Of a stretch of 64,000 nt of DNA, positions 33,000 through 44,935 are shown one piece after another. The translations under genes and the position numbers were made by a program. The notes under the pieces were generated by a model that saw only the letters and a program-made list of their open reading frames with translations, made no database searches and had not been told where the DNA came from. Source of the stretch: Symbiodinium natans (Eukaryota > Sar > Dinophyceae > Suessiales > Symbiodiniaceae); NCBI GenBank assembly GCA_905221605.1, contig CAJNDS010000113.1, positions 760,674 to 824,673 on the forward strand, given 5' to 3'. How positions within the stretch are numbered: position 1 is the first letter of the stretch; the number at the start of each line of letters is the position of its first letter.

Positions 33000-33855
33000 C
33001 GCCGGGATGCTCGATCGATTCAGCCTCTTCAGCGCCCTAATCAGGGTTTAGGGTTTAGGGTTTAGGGTTACGAAATGTGGTTGATCACGCTACCACCCCT
33101 GGCAATTCCCCCGTCTTTACCACTCCATAGAAGGGCAAATCGTCTGTTGTCAGGGCCAGGCTCATCGATGTGGGCTGCAGAACGCTTGGAGTTTACCCTA
33201 AACCCCAAAGCCCAAACCCTAAACCCCAACGACGGCGGGCGGTTCCTTGTCTGCGGCATCTGTCATCTCCTGTCACTGCGACGCCAGAGTTGCAAGCTTA
33301 GGGCTTAGGGCTTAGGGGTTCAGGGTTCAGGGTTTAGGGCTTAGGGCTTAGGGTTTACCAGGTTAAGGTAGGAGCCCTACGGATAGCATGCGGCAACGCG
33401 GGTGGCTTAGGATGGGAAAGAGCAACCGTCGAACCATATAGTCTGAACTCCACTTCACCCTGGGTTCAACACCCGAAACCCGAAGGCATTTTTTGCACCG
33501 GGCTTCCGTGTATCTGCAGATACAGCCTAACCCTAAACCCTAAACCCTAAACCCTAAACCCGTTGACGATGTCCAGGCTGTAGACTTGACTAGACGGGCA
33601 CCCCGTTGCCATCAGTCATCTTCCGAGATGATTCCGATTCTGGCTCGCTCAATTCAAGGCCGGCCCGTCACTCACACGGTCTCTGGCATTCGAGGGACAC
33701 GGTCGCCCTAAACCCTAAACCCTAAACCGATGTCCTCCGCATCACGGGCAAAGTTCCACTCTGAGGTCTGAGATTCCTCGTCGTCGCGCTCTCCGCCCAG
33801 AGGTGTCTCACCGTGCTCCGGACAAGGCATGACACTGAGCTCACTGGCAAAAGGA
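33000..33855 (-). CDS. Exons with acidic segment, possible very short telomeric intron
   Basis: 33855-33728 reads PFASELSVMPCPEHGETPLG and GERDDEESQTSEWNFARDAE (42 codons) and ends ATC G-GTTTAG. Only three telomeric units (33708-33727) separate it from an island reading RPCPSNARDRVSDGPALN to TGA. The same island also reads SEPESESSRKMTDGNGVPV in another frame. About 33448-33375 reads YMVRRLLFPILSHPRCRMLS. 33186-about 33071 reads RSAAHIDEPGPDNRRFALLW to TAA. About 33050-32965 reads ALKRLNRSSIPATWLSMMFN. Confidence 0.47.
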
Positions 33856-34061
33856 CTAGGGTTTAGGGTTTAGGGTTTAGGGTTTAGGGTTTGGGGTTTG
33901 GGGTTTAGGGTTTAGGGTTTCTACGGAAACCCACCCTGTAAGTCTGTAAGCCCCTTCTGAGTTCTTTTCTGGAGCCCCTTTTAGCCCTATGAGAACTCTT
34001 ACATGGAGACACGAAGACTGCCAAAATCAAGCCTCCAATTCATGCGAAGGGGCGTTTCGGA

Positions 34062-34171
34062 CCTTAGGGACGAAATGAACCCTAAAATTGGGGTCATATA
34101 CCCTGAGTACTATAATTCCTATTAAGGTATATGAACCATAAACCCTTTTAGGGTTCATTTAGTCCCCAAGG
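34062..34171. mobile_element. Introner family 1, complete 110 bp copy
   Basis: Terminal inverted repeats CCTTAGGGACGAAATGAACC / GGTTCATTTAGTCCCCAAGG. In exon contexts the element starts GTNCCTTGGGGACC (donor GT, sometimes GC or GA) and ends GGTCCCCAAG (acceptor). Other copies: 3411-3560, 3634-3771, 3879-4001, 4102-4357 and 4652-4885 (all introns of the membrane-protein gene), plus about 7590, 11809, 24425, 25648-25760, 31594 and 50283-50515. Confidence 0.85.
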
Positions 34172-34731
34172 AAGTTTACGGTTTAAGTATCAAGAGATCA
34201 TAGGGGCGGACGATCCAGGCCCCTAAACCCCAACCCCTAAACGATAGAGATACGAACCCCAAGCCATTGCACCAAAAAAATGGACTCACGAAGACTTCCA
34301 AAATTCAAGCCCCGAATTCATTCGAACAGGTGATTTAGAGTTCAAGTATGAAGAGATCATAGGGGCGGATGATCTAGGCCATTTCTTACAAAACCTCCTG
34401 TACCCAAGCTACGGATTGCTTGAGAACCCCCCCAAAAAATAAAACATATTCTTGCTTATAAGGTAATGTAGTTTTTTTTAATTTTTTGGGGGGGGGGGGG
34501 GTTCTTAAGCAAATAGTGGGTATAAGATACAGCCCCGTAAGAACCTTACAGCTGCCTGCAACGTAAAAACACCCTGAAGAGCTCAACATCTCAGGAACCC
34601 TAAACCCTAAACCCCAAACCCTAAACCCTAAATCCTAACCCTAAACCCTAACCCTAAACCCCAAACCCTAAACCTAAACCCTAAACCCTAAACCCTAAAC
34701 CCTAAACCCTAAACCCTGAACCCCTCTAAAC

Positions 34732-36778
34732 CCGCGGGGCCGACGCGGTCCTCCGAGAGCCGCCGCGTCCGCCACCACTCCGTGGAGGCGGGCAGGGACC
34801 TGATATGCAAAACGGGGCTTTAGGGTTTAGGGTTTAGGGTTGAGGGTTTGAGGGTTTGAGGGTTTGAGGGTTTGAGGGTTTTAGGAGTTTCGGGTTTAGG
34901 TTTTAGGGTTAGGGTTTTAGGATATGCAAGAAAGAGTTTTAGGGTCTGTTGGGTTTAAGGATTTTAGGGTTTAAGGTTTTTTGGGGGTGTAGGGTTTAGG
35001 GTGTTAGGGTTAGTAGGGTTTATAGGGTTTACAGGGTTGTAGGGTTTAGAGGGTTTTGGGGTTTGAGTTTTTTGTGGTGCAGGGTTCAGGGAGTAGGGCT
35101 TCAAGGTTTTTATGTTTCGGGCTGTACTAACAGTCCTTAATAGGGATTGTCGGGTTTAGGGGTGTAGGGTTTAGGGTTTTAGGGGTGTAGGTGTCATGGG
35201 TTTAGGGCTTTGGGGTTTTAGGGCTACAAGGGTTTATTGGCGCTTTAGGGGTTTTCATTGGGGGTTTAGTTTGAGGGTTGTGGGGTTTGGGGTGTGAGGT
35301 TTAGGGGTTTAGTGTTTAGGGCTTTTTAGTTTTTGGTATAGGGTCTGAGGGAAGGTTTGGGGTTTATAGGGTTTTGGAACGAGGGGTCAAATCTCTTTAG
35401 GCTCCAGGCGTATTCCTGAGGCTCCAGGGTGTGGCGTACGTATTCTTCAAGACAGGAGGCCCCTCAACCCTAAACCCTAAACCCTAAACCCTAAACCCTA
35501 AACCCCGGGAATTAAGGTAGATTCCCGGTTGTCTCAAGGGTCTATATGAGGGCCTCCGCACACATGAGGCACGGTCTGCTATTCGAGCAACACGCGTAGG
35601 CTCAGTGTTTCCATGTCTCCTTGTGCCCTGCACGCACCGCCCCAATGTGCTCGAAGCCTTCAGGAACCTCCAGACAAGCAGCCCTAAAACCCTAAACCCT
35701 AAACCCTCAACCCTGGGCTCTCAGAGGTACCGAAACCCTAAACCGTTTTTGAACCCAGGCTGTGATCCTAAACCCTAAACTTGGGTTCGGCCGGTCCACA
35801 CTAACAGTCAAATAACGCCGTGGCCTTATAACACACAGGCCAAAAATAGCACCAGGAATCCTAGTCAATTTTAGCATTTTACCGGGTGCTTATTTTTGTG
35901 GGTCTGCTGGTGGTGACTGTTAGTCACATAGCAGCAGAAATAGCACCTGAAATAGCGCCAGGAATAGCACAAAAAAATAGCACCAGAAATAGCACAAACA
36001 ATAGCACCAGAAATAGCACCAGGAATCCCAGTCAATTTTATCAGCTTAGCATTTACCGGGTGCTGTTTTTTGTGGGTCTGCTGATGGTGATTGTTAGTCA
36101 CATAGCACCAGCAACAGCACCAGAAATAGCACCAGAAATAGCACAAACAATAGCACAAAAAATAGCACCAGAAATAGCACAAACAATAGCACAAAAAATA
36201 GCACCAGAAATAGCACCAGGAATAGCACAAAAAAATGCACCAGAAATAGCACCAGAAATAGCACCAGAAATAGCACCAGGAATAGCACCAGGAATAGCAG
36301 GAATCTCAGTCAATTTTTTGGCATTTACCGGGTGCTTTTATTTGTGGGTCTGCTGGTGGTGACTGTTAGTGTGGACCGGCCGAACCCAACCCTAAACCCT
36401 AAACCCCAAACCCCAAACCCTAAACCCCAAACCCCAAACCCTAAACCCTAAACCCTAAACCCTGAACCCTGAACCCTAAACCCTAGCCCTAAACCCTAAA
36501 CCCTCCGAGGGCCCTGGAAGCTGGAAGTCCCTTGAAGCGAGCCGTCGGGCGCGTCGAGGCCGACGCACCGAGCTTCTCCTGGCTTCGCGCGACCCGGGGC
36601 CCTTGACTGGGCTGTAGGGTTTAGGGTTTAGGGTTTAGGGTTTAGGGTCTAGGGTCTAGGGTTCAGGGCTTAGGGCTTAGGGTTTAGGGTGATACATGAA
36701 CAGGAACAACTGCATCTGGACCCAGCACTGCAGTGCCTGGTGAAACAAGGGGCCAATTGATTGGAATATGCATGTCGG

Positions 36779-36813
<35 letters not shown>

Positions 36814-37943
36814 ATATATATGTATATATCGAGAGAGAGAAAGAGAGTGAGTGATAGATTGTCAACGACAATGCGTGCATTTTCCCAAGATAGGGGTGGC
36901 CCTTTACATCCCCCACTTCCCGGAAACCACCATTAGCCATGCCCGAGATGCCTCCTAACTGTTCAGGGTTGCGGCCGGGCTTTATTTAAAAAAAATGAGT
37001 AACGATATCCCTAGGAGTACGATCCGTCTTGTAGAAGGACCTTAAAGAAATGGGTAATGATATTCCTAGGAGTACGATCCGTCTTGTAGAAGGACCTCCT
37101 ACAACCGTGCCCTCAGCCCTAAGTCACAAGACCCCGACATGCCGGGGATCACCACCAAAACTCCCCGCTTCTTGGCACCGACTGAACAACAAGCCCACTG
37201 AATCCACAGTCCCTGAACCTCAAACCTGAAACCCCGAAGCCACCCAAGCCCTGAACCCCAAACTTATCCCAAAACCCCGAACCCTAATAAACCCCAAGCT
37301 CTTTTTGTACCCAGAAGCCCTAAACCCTAAACCCTAAACTAAGCCTAAACCCTAAACCCGAAACCCTAAACCCTAAACCCTCGGCCCTAAACCCTAAGCC
37401 CTAAACCCAAAACCCTAAACCTCTCTTTCATACATAATTTAAATGTTAAGGAGTTACTGGGCAAGGTCGCCGTTTTACTGGGCAAGGTCGCCGTTTTACT
37501 GGGCAAGGTCAGTTGGGTCAAAAAAGTCGACCTTGCCCAGTAAAACGGCGACCTTGCCCAGTGAAACGGCGACCTTGCCCAGTAAAACGGCGACCTTGCC
37601 CAGTAAAAGTAAAAATGCGACCTTGGGCCCCGAAGGTCGCCGTTTTACTGGGCAAGGTCGCCGTTTTACTGGGCAAGGTCGCCGTTTTACTGGGCATGGG
37701 CAAGGTCGTTCTATAAGTAAAATGTTTTCTTAATGTTGTGGGATTCTTTGGGCGGGTGGGTATTTTCCTGGAGTAACTGCTTGACTAGTGAATGCTTGGA
37801 CTTGAGATGCTGAACCCTAAACCCTAAACCCTAAACCCTAATCAAACCCCGAACCAACCTGCAGGCGACGCAAGGAGTCCAAGACCTCCCCGGCGCGGCT
37901 CCTGCAACACGCTCATGGAATCCCCCTACTACGCCCCCTCTCT
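34732..37943 (-). CDS. Scattered exons around a 0.6 kb inverted-repeat element
   Basis: About 37943-37896 (GDSMSVLQEPRRG), about 37185-37118 (WACCSVGAKKRGVLVVIPGM), about 36613-36515 (PSQGPRVARSQEKLGASAST), about 35679-35599 (VPEGFEHIGAVRAGHKETWK to TGA), about 35583-35540 (QTVPHVCGGPHIDP to TGA), 34799-34732 (VPARLHGVVADAAALGGPRR, phase 0 to 2). Region 34800-35400 is mostly degenerate TTTAGGG-like sequence without coding signal. Confidence 0.42.
35782..36388. mobile_element. 607 bp element with perfect 29 bp terminal inverted repeats
   Basis: The ends TGGGTTCGGCCGGTCCACAC + TAACAGTCA are exact inverted copies. Inside are three copies of a segment TTTACCGGGTGCT...GTGGGTCTGCTG, separated by minisatellites built from AGCACCAGAAATAGCACAAA-like units. 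The long ORFs over it (IAPEIAPGI..., FLVLFLVLF...) are translations of the minisatellite. No transposase is present, so it would be non-autonomous. Confidence 0.8.
37454..37710. repeat. Cluster of direct and inverted 22-bp repeats
   Basis: The unit TTACTGGGCAAGGTCGCCGT occurs about three times forward (37454-37510), four times reversed (37530-37605) and three times forward again (37630-37695). The cluster can fold into large hairpins. ORFs here (KTATLPS...) are artefacts. Confidence 0.9.
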
Positions 37944-37947
37944 ACTC

Positions 37948-38335
37948 AGGGTTTAGGGTTTAGGGTTTAGGGTTTAGGGTTTTAGGGTTTTAGGGTTTTA
38001 GGGTTTTAGGGCTTTAGGGTTTTAGGGTTGTAGGGTTGCAGGGTTGTGGGGTTTAGGGTTTAGGGTTGTAGGGTTTAGGGTTGTAGGGCTGTAGGGTTTA
38101 GGGTTGTAGGGTTGTAGGGTTGTAGGGTTTAGGGTTGTAGGGTTTAGGGTTGTAGGGTTGTAGGGTTTTAGGGTTGTAGGGTTGTAGGGTTTAAGGGTTT
38201 TAGGGCTGTAGGGTTGTAGGGTTGCAGGGTTGTAGGGTTAGGGTTGTAGGGTTGTAGGGTTGTAGGGTTGTAGGGTTGTAGGGTTGTAGGGTTGTAGGGT
38301 TGTAGGGTGGTAGGGTGGTAGGGTTGTAGTGCTTA
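37948..38335. repeat. Variant array (TTGTAGGG/TTTTAGGG)n
   Basis: An 8-bp unit array changing gradually from TTTAGGG through TTTTAGGG to TTGTAGGG and GGTAGGG along its length. Confidence 0.9.
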
Positions 38336-38339
38336 AGCT

Positions 38340-41120
38340 CGGCAAAACCCAGCCCCCGCAACAGTGCGGCAGTGGCCTCTGATCCTGCTGCGCGCAGAGC
38401 AAGAGGGTCAACACCTTAGGGAACATGCAGCAACACCAGGGAACTACTCGTCTATAAACCCTTTTGGCGGCAGGGCCGGTTGCAGACTGTTAAAGACCCT
38501 AAAAACCGAGACGCTCTCTCTCGCTAAACCCGAAACCCTAAATCCTCAATCCAGGGAGCCCAATATATGCCGGCAATGGTAAGGAGTAGACAGTCGACCT
38601 GAAACTACATCGGGAACCTTTTTATGAGCGAATGTGCACTCTTAGGATGCTCCCCCTTATACCAGCAGTCCTTAATATCATCGGGAGGTCCCTATAATCC
38701 CTATTAACTAGGTTGCCCAGTAACCTAGGAGTAAAAAGGGTGCCCTTTTTTGCTTAAAGGGGTTTATAGGGGAACCTAGAGCCCCCCAAGAAGCGAATAA
38801 GGGCACTACCGGGCATCCTAGTTAAGTACTGTTAGTACAAGGGGAACACCCCAAGTGCATTCCTTTATGAAGGGGCATCGGGCTTGCGGGCATTGCAGCG
38901 CTTCAGCTGATCTGGTTCAGGGCGCACCTGATACAAATGCAAGACCCTAACTAATTCATGGTTGGGATAGTATTTAAAAAACTAAACTTCTAGTTCTTAT
39001 TGTGTTTAAAGTACCCCTCAAGATGCAAAACCCTAAACCATAAACCCTAAACCCTAAACCCTAAACCCTACTAAAGGTAGATGCTGAGAAGCCTCAAACT
39101 TCGCCCAAGCGGCCAGGATCAATCGGCCATTGTAGTGCTCGGCCTCAAACAGCTCATTACTTCTGCTTTGCTGCGCTCATTAGGGTGTAGGGTTTAGGAG
39201 GGTACTCTCTTTTCTACAGAAGACCCTGGTATGTAGGAACCCATAAACATCACCCTACTAATCATCATCAATCATGTGGGTACTCACTTACGTACTGATA
39301 ACCCTGGTATTCAAGAACTCGAGTTACCAGAATTATAACCCTAGTCACCAGGCGTTGGGTGGATGATCTTCCTTTGCTGCGATCTCTAGATTGGGGCAAC
39401 CAAAAGAGGACAATGAGATGAGGCCCACCTAGGGTACACCCTAGAATGACCCGAAGCCTACAGCCTATACCCTCAACAGGACAGACATGTATCAATCAAG
39501 GTAAGGGAACATCGGCTACTCGAGATACGCAGCTGGTTCCCTGAATTGTTGGGTGCAATTCTCTCATCATTGGGTATACGTACCTTGTCACCTCATGTTT
39601 GGGTTTCTCTTCAACGCTGAACCCTGAACACTAAACCCTAAAACCATTGGACCTCATAAAGCTTCGCTTCAACGTCAGGTTGTAGGGTGTAGGGCCCGAA
39701 CACCCAGCCACCTTCATACAGGGTTTAGGGTTTAGGGTTTAGGGTTTAGGGTTTAGGGTTTAGGGTTTAGGGTTTAGGGTTTAGGGTTTAGGGTTTAGGG
39801 TTTAGGGTTTAGGGTATAGGGTTCCTTCCTACCATCATTTGGAAAACTTTCGAAGACTCCCAGTTGCGCGTGATCCTTCTTCAAACCTTGAACTCGTCCC
39901 AAAAAGGGTACAGTACCCTGAATATAGAATAGCAACCCCAAAGGGACCATATTTAAAGACCCTAAACCCTAAACCTTAAACCCTAAACCCTAAATCCTAA
40001 ACCCGAAACCCTAAAAACCCTAAACCCTGTAGAACCCCGACAAGGTGAACGCCATGGCCTGCTTCTCGAGGGCGGCCCGATCCAGCTTGCCTCTCCGCGA
40101 AAAAAAACGGGCCGACGTCATGGGGCATCTCCGGGAGCAGAATGGAGCGGTTTTAGGGAGGGTTTAGGGTTTAGGGTTTAGGGTTTAGGGTTTAGGGTTT
40201 AGGGTTTAGGGTTTAGGGTTTAGGGTTTAGGGTTTAGGGTTTAGGGTTTAGGGTTTAGGGTTTAGGGGTTAGGGGTTGTCTTCATCCTACATAGCAACCC
40301 CAAGAAAATGACTGCATGATGTACTCCAAACCCACCTTCAACCCTTAAAACACTAGAAGCTTTTGAGGCCCACATCTTCCCTTCATGCTTCTAGGATCCT
40401 TAGCGGTTCCAGTCGCAGGACTACTTAGGGTTTAGGGTTTAGGGTTGAGGGTTGAGGGTTGAGGGTTGAGGGTTTAAAGAGCTCAGGGAGCCCAGTTTTG
40501 CATCCAGGTCTGGGCGACTGCCGGGAAACCCTAAAGCCTCTGGCCGACAGGATCCCAGAAAAGGTATCTGCCTGTACCCGAAGCCCGAAACACAAGAAAC
40601 CCAAATCCGTAAACCAGAAACCCCACAACCCCAAAAGCACAAGATCCCAAATCCCCCAAACTCCTCAAGAAAGCCAGAACACCCCCCCCCCCCCCCCCCC
40701 CCCCCCCCCCAGACCCGAAATCCGCAAAAACCCCACACCCCCAACTGCCCGAAACCTCCGAAAACTCCCAAAACTCCCTAAACCTTAAACCCTAAACCCA
40801 AGAGGAGGCCGTGGAACATGTTTTGGTTTCTGGAGCCTTCCGAGATTCGTACGGCCAGTAGGGCCAGGTTGCCTTCGGCCTGATCTTGCTTGCGAGTTCT
40901 TCAAGGGGGCGGTTGGGTTTAGGGTTTAGGGTTTAGGGTTTAGGGTTTAGGGTTTAGGGTTTAGGGTTTAGGGTTTAGGGTTTAGGGTTTAGGGTTTAGG
41001 GTTTAGGGTTTAGGGTTTAGGGTCCAGGGTTTAGGCTTTCTACCTGAAAGTCTAGGCGGATATAAGGCACCTTAGTTCGCTTCGAGGTGCCCGCAAGCTT
41101 GGCTAGTTCGTTGCATGGAA
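38340..41120 (-). CDS. Exon cluster with strong coding islands
   Basis: About 41120-41044 (KLAGTSKRTKVPYIRLDFQ, donor GTAGAAAG). 40888-40798 (QDQAEGNLALLAVRISEGSR, phase 0 to 1, donor G-GTTTAGGG). About 40120-40026 (MTSARFFSRRGKLDRAALEK, donor AGG-GTTTAGGG). About 39495-39345 (VILGCTLGGPHLIVLFWLPQ, an ATG-started ORF). 39152-about 39079 (LFEAEHYNGRLILAAWAKFE). About 38418-38340 (VLTLLLCAQQDQRPLPHCCG). Long arrays (39718-39810, 40150-40270, 40914-41025) separate them. Region 38640-38870 is a nest of two introner families. Confidence 0.48.
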
Positions 41121-41734
41121 AGAGGGATTTAGGGTTTAGGGTTTAGGGTTTAGGGGTTTAGGTTTAGGGTTCAGGGTTTAGGGGTTTAGGTTTAGGGTTT
41201 AGGGGGTTCGGGTTTTCGGTCAAGGTGTAGCTAACCTGTCGAGGAGTTGGTTTTGCCAACTTATACCCTAAACCCCAGGCCCAGGGGAAGCGTGTCCCCA
41301 GGCAGGCATTAGGGTTTAGGGTTTAGGGTTTAGGGTTAGGGTTTAGGGTTTAGGGTTTAGGGTTTAGGGTTTAGGGTTTAGGGTTTAGGGTTTAGGGTTT
41401 AGGGTTTAGGGTTTAGGGTTTAGGGTTTAGGGTTTAGGGTTTAGGGTTTAGGTTTAGGGGTTAGGGTTTAGGGTTTAGGGTTTTGGGTTTAGGGTTTAGG
41501 GTTTAGGGTTTAGGGTTTAGGGTTTAGGGTTTAGGGTTTAGGGTTTAGGGTTTAGGGTTTAGGGTGTAGGGTGACAGTAACGCTGAAGCGATTTGTTCCC
41601 TGTTGGCGGCCGACCCTCTTTTTACACAGATCAGTTAGCAGAAGCTGGGGTCAAGTGCTTGGGGTCAGAGTTTACATCATTAAGTCTAAGTTTTATATAC
41701 TGCATGCTACACTCATGGTTTCGAGTTGCATCTT

Positions 41735-41800
41735 TTTGCTCGAGCTTGTGCGCACGCAAGCCGTCCTCAATCCAATGACTGCCTACGTTGAGGTTCAGAG
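41735..41800 (-). CDS. Candidate exon
   Basis: Minus-strand island after a GTAG acceptor reading AVIGLRTACVRTSSSKKMQL, donor A-GTGTAG. It follows a 250 bp TTTAGGG array (41310-41570). The plus strand is also open here, so the call rests on the minus-strand bias of the window. Confidence 0.38.
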
Positions 41801-42057
41801 TGTAGGCTGTGTAGAGTTTAGGGTGCAGAGCTTAGGGTTTATAGGGTTCAAAGTTTAGGAGTTAGGGCTTTGGGTAACCCAAGAAACCTCTAGGACTTAA
41901 ACCCTAAACCCTACAAGCCCTTTGAAACTTTGCCCTGCAAACCCCAAGCCTCCCAAAGCCTCCTCAAACCTTCAGAGGTTTGCAGGGGTAGGCTTGGGTT
42001 TAGGGTTTATGGTTTAGGGTTTTGGGGCTTAGGGCTTAGGGGTTCGGGTTGGGGTAG

Positions 42058-42119
42058 GATTGTGGTCGTGGCCTCATGGAAAGGGCGATGGAGGCAAAGC
42101 ATCTCGTAGAGTATGCAGC
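42058..42119 (-). CDS. Protein kinase exon, subdomain IX (GCILYEM)
   Basis: Reads GC-ILYEMLCLHRPFHEATTTIL, the kinase helix F segment that follows D-x-WSLG, close to NEK-type kinases (pattern GC-x-LYE-x-x-x-x-x-x-PF). The acceptor is GAGCAG and the entry phase is 1, so the preceding glycine codon is split across the intron. The intron upstream carries the TACTTGGAGG inverted-repeat element (42123-42300). The donor was not determined. This is the last of six kinase motifs found in order along the minus strand. Confidence 0.75.
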
Positions 42120-43562
42120 CTGCTCTACTTGGGGGTTTATGGGTACTTTTACCTTTTAGGGTTTAGGGTTTAAATTTAGGGTTTAGGGTATAGGGTTTAG
42201 GGCTATACCCCCAGTTATAAGTCTACTTATCACCTACTTGCAGGAATTAGGAGGGTTCTAAGTAACAAGTTAGACTTGGGGTTATGACTACCCATAAACC
42301 TCCAAGTAGAGAGGGTTAGGAGTTTACGTAGGTTAAGGTTCGCCTCGTTAACCTGCCCAGCCTCAACCACCCGGGTTCCATGGCTTTGGGGGGTGTTTGA
42401 GGGTTTAGGGTTAGGGCTTATACTTAGTTGTCCAGTACCTAGGGGTTTTAAAGGTTAACCTTTGGGGTTATAAAGGAGATTATATTAACCCAAAAAGGTT
42501 AAAGGTTACCTACTCTACTACTAAGTATAGGGCTTAGGGCTTACGGCTTAGAGGTTGGGGTTTGTGGTTTAGGGTTTAGGGGTTAGAACGCTTCGGGTTG
42601 GGGTCGGTCTGTCAAGGCTTCTGAAGGATACGGGTTTGGGGTTGAATGCCTTCGGCTGAAGCAGCACTGTGGGTTTCGCAGCCGTTTGCGCGTTTTGCGT
42701 GCCAGCATGGGCTACTAGGCCCTATAATCCCCATAATCAACCCTATAAATGGCCTGTTTTTTGGGGGGTTATTGGGTATAATAGCCCAGGCTGATGTAGA
42801 TGGTATAGAGGTCAAGTGTTCTTTGTGACGCGGGCGTTCGCGTTCAGGGTAGGAGTAAGAGGAGAATTAAGAGGTAAAAGGAGACTCCCCTTGAAGGGAC
42901 CCTGAATCTTATTCCCCTATCAAACCCCTATATATACCCTATAAAGTCCCTATACCCCCCCAAATAACCCCTAACTAACCCCTAAAGTCCCTTCCTTATA
43001 AGGGTCCCTCCTTTAATCCCTTGATTGAAGCATTGGGACGCTTCATGGATTTGTGCTGGCGGAAGCCCGCTTGAAGCTGCGGAGTCTCACCCCTGTGAAC
43101 ACTTAAACCTGACAAGGCCTAAGCAGCCGCAAACCTAAACCCTAAACCCTACACCCTAAACCCTGAACCCTGAACCCTGAACCCTAAACCCTAAACCCGA
43201 AACCCCAAACCCTAAACCCTCAAGCCTAAACCCTAAACCCTAAACCCTAAAGCCTAAACCCTAAACCCAAACCTAAGCCCTTCACATCGCCCGCCTAGCG
43301 CCCAGGCGTCAGCCCCTCAGCGTAGTAGGGAAAACTGAGGCGAACCGGTTTTTTGCCACCTGCCTAGCAGCCTCGCAACCCCGGGGTAGGGTTTAGGGCT
43401 TAGGGCTTAGGGCTTAGGGCTTAGGGCTTAGGGCTTAGGGCTTAGGGCTTAGGGTTTAGGGTTTAGGGTTTAGGGTTTAGGGTTTAGGGTTTAGGGTTTA
43501 GGGTTTAGGGTTTAGGGTTTAGGCTTTGGTGGTTTCGGGCTTCTGGGATGATGTCGGTTGGG

Positions 43563-43692
43563 GCTTTTAGCGGGGTCCATGGGGGGAAAGGCCTCACGAA
43601 CCCTGTGAGGAGATGTAGCTGTCAAAAAGCGAAACGACCCTGTCGAAGACCCCTCAAAGCCACAACTGAATCCGAAAAGACTTCAATGGAGG
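43563..43692 (-). CDS. Two exons separated by a 36 nt intron
   Basis: 43692-43639 reads SIEVFSDSVVALRGLRQ (acceptor CCTACAG) and ends in phase 1 at G-GTCGTTTC. 43602-about 43563 resumes after CTCCTCACAG as FVRPFPPWTPLKA in matching phase. The intron (43603-43638) is only 36 nt with a good polypyrimidine tract. About 44153-44067, upstream, reads EFGAARLCRGEVYDERRAPS. No family is recognised. Confidence 0.5.
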
Positions 43693-44154
43693 CTGTAGGA
43701 TATGGACGGGGAGCATGCTATCCATGATATATAGCACCCCCCCCCCTCCTGTCAAGGAAGGGTAGCTTAAGGTAGTTTGGTCCGGCGACAGCTTCTATTA
43801 AGGACAGCTTCTCTACATATCCCTACCTGCCTATTGAACTATCTCTACATACACTTACGTCTATATATTCACGTGTTTCCATGCGGGTATAAGCATATGA
43901 GTGCGCTGAGTGCTGTAGAAGGGCTACGTGAGGGGTGCATACTTGGAGGTTCATGCTACTTGTTAACCCTACCTGTACATATATTTGGGCACTAAACCCT
44001 AAACCCTAAACCCTAAACCCCAAACCCTAAACCCTAAAGCAAGGTTATGATTACCGCGAGCCTCCAAGTAGGATCAGGGAAGCTTTACAACTGCTGGGAG
44101 CACGGCGCTCGTCGTACACCTCGCCCCGGCAGAGCCTCGCCGCACCAAACTCTG

Positions 44155-44455
44155 GGGTTTAGGGTTTAGGGTTTAGGGGTTTAGGGTTTAGGGTTTGGGG
44201 TTTAGGGTTTGGGGTTTGGGGTTTAGGGGTTTAGGGGTTTGGGGTTTGGGGTTTAGGGGTTTAGGGGTTTGGGGTTTGGGTTTAGGGTTTAGGGTTTGGG
44301 GTTTAGGGGTTTAGGGGTTTAGGGCTGAGGGTTTAGGGGTTTAGGGGTTTAGGGGTTTAGGGGTTTAGGGGTTTAGGGGTTTAAGGGTTTAGGGGTTTAG
44401 GGGTTTAGGGGTTTAGGAGTTTAGGGGTTTAGGGTTTAGGGGTTTAGGAGTCCAA
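44155..44455. repeat. 8-bp variant array (TTTAGGGG)n
   Basis: A mixed run of TTTAGGGG, TTTGGGG and TTTAGGG units. The 8-bp form dominates 44320-44440. Confidence 0.9.
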
Positions 44456-44885
44456 TACCCAAGCACAGAGCCCTTTCAGATGCTGCCAGGCTGAGGTATC
44501 AAGCCCTAGAGGACCTAAACTTGGGATGTTCCCGCCTTCGACTAACAGTCCTCATCATAGGAATTCTAGTACCCCCTATGATAATTAAACCCTAAACCCT
44601 AAACCCTAAACCCTAAACCCTGTTAAGGACTCTTGGTATAAGGGGGAAATCCAAAACCTAAACCCTCTAAAACCTCGAAGTCCGCCCTTTTGAATACTGG
44701 GCCCCGGACAATCTCGCCAGCTGCATGTGTAATACAAACCAGACCCCACAATCACTGCAGGAAAGCCCTAAACCCTAAGCCCTTTGCCCTAAACCCTAAA
44801 CCCTAAACCCTAAACAAACCCTAAAACCCAAAGCCCTTTTGTAAGATTTCCTGTAGAATTCTGCGGCACGAACTCCGACCCTTCA

Positions 44886-44935
44886 TTCTTTCAGGCGCCG
44901 GGCTCGGGCGCGAAGTAGTGCGGCGTGCCGATGAC
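44886..44935 (-). CDS. Protein kinase exon, activation segment (GTPHYFAPE)
   Basis: After the acceptor GATGCCCAGAG the island reads VIGTPHYFAPE, the P+1 loop and APE motif of Ser/Thr kinases (family pattern GT-P-x-Y-x-APE). A GC donor just after CCC GA would split the glutamate codon. Phase 0 entry matches the phase 0 exit of the LADFG exon at 46203-46247, giving a normal-length activation loop if the two are spliced together. Confidence 0.78.

Noticed and set aside
35871-36362. ORFs of 119 and 158 residues (Cys/Trp/Tyr-rich, or IAPEIAPGI repeats)
   Set aside because: Pure translations of the minisatellite inside the 607 bp inverted-repeat element. Several frames are open at once.
37454-37710. 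CRISPR-like repeat cluster
   Set aside because: No unique spacers of constant length, orientation flips, and eukaryotic context.
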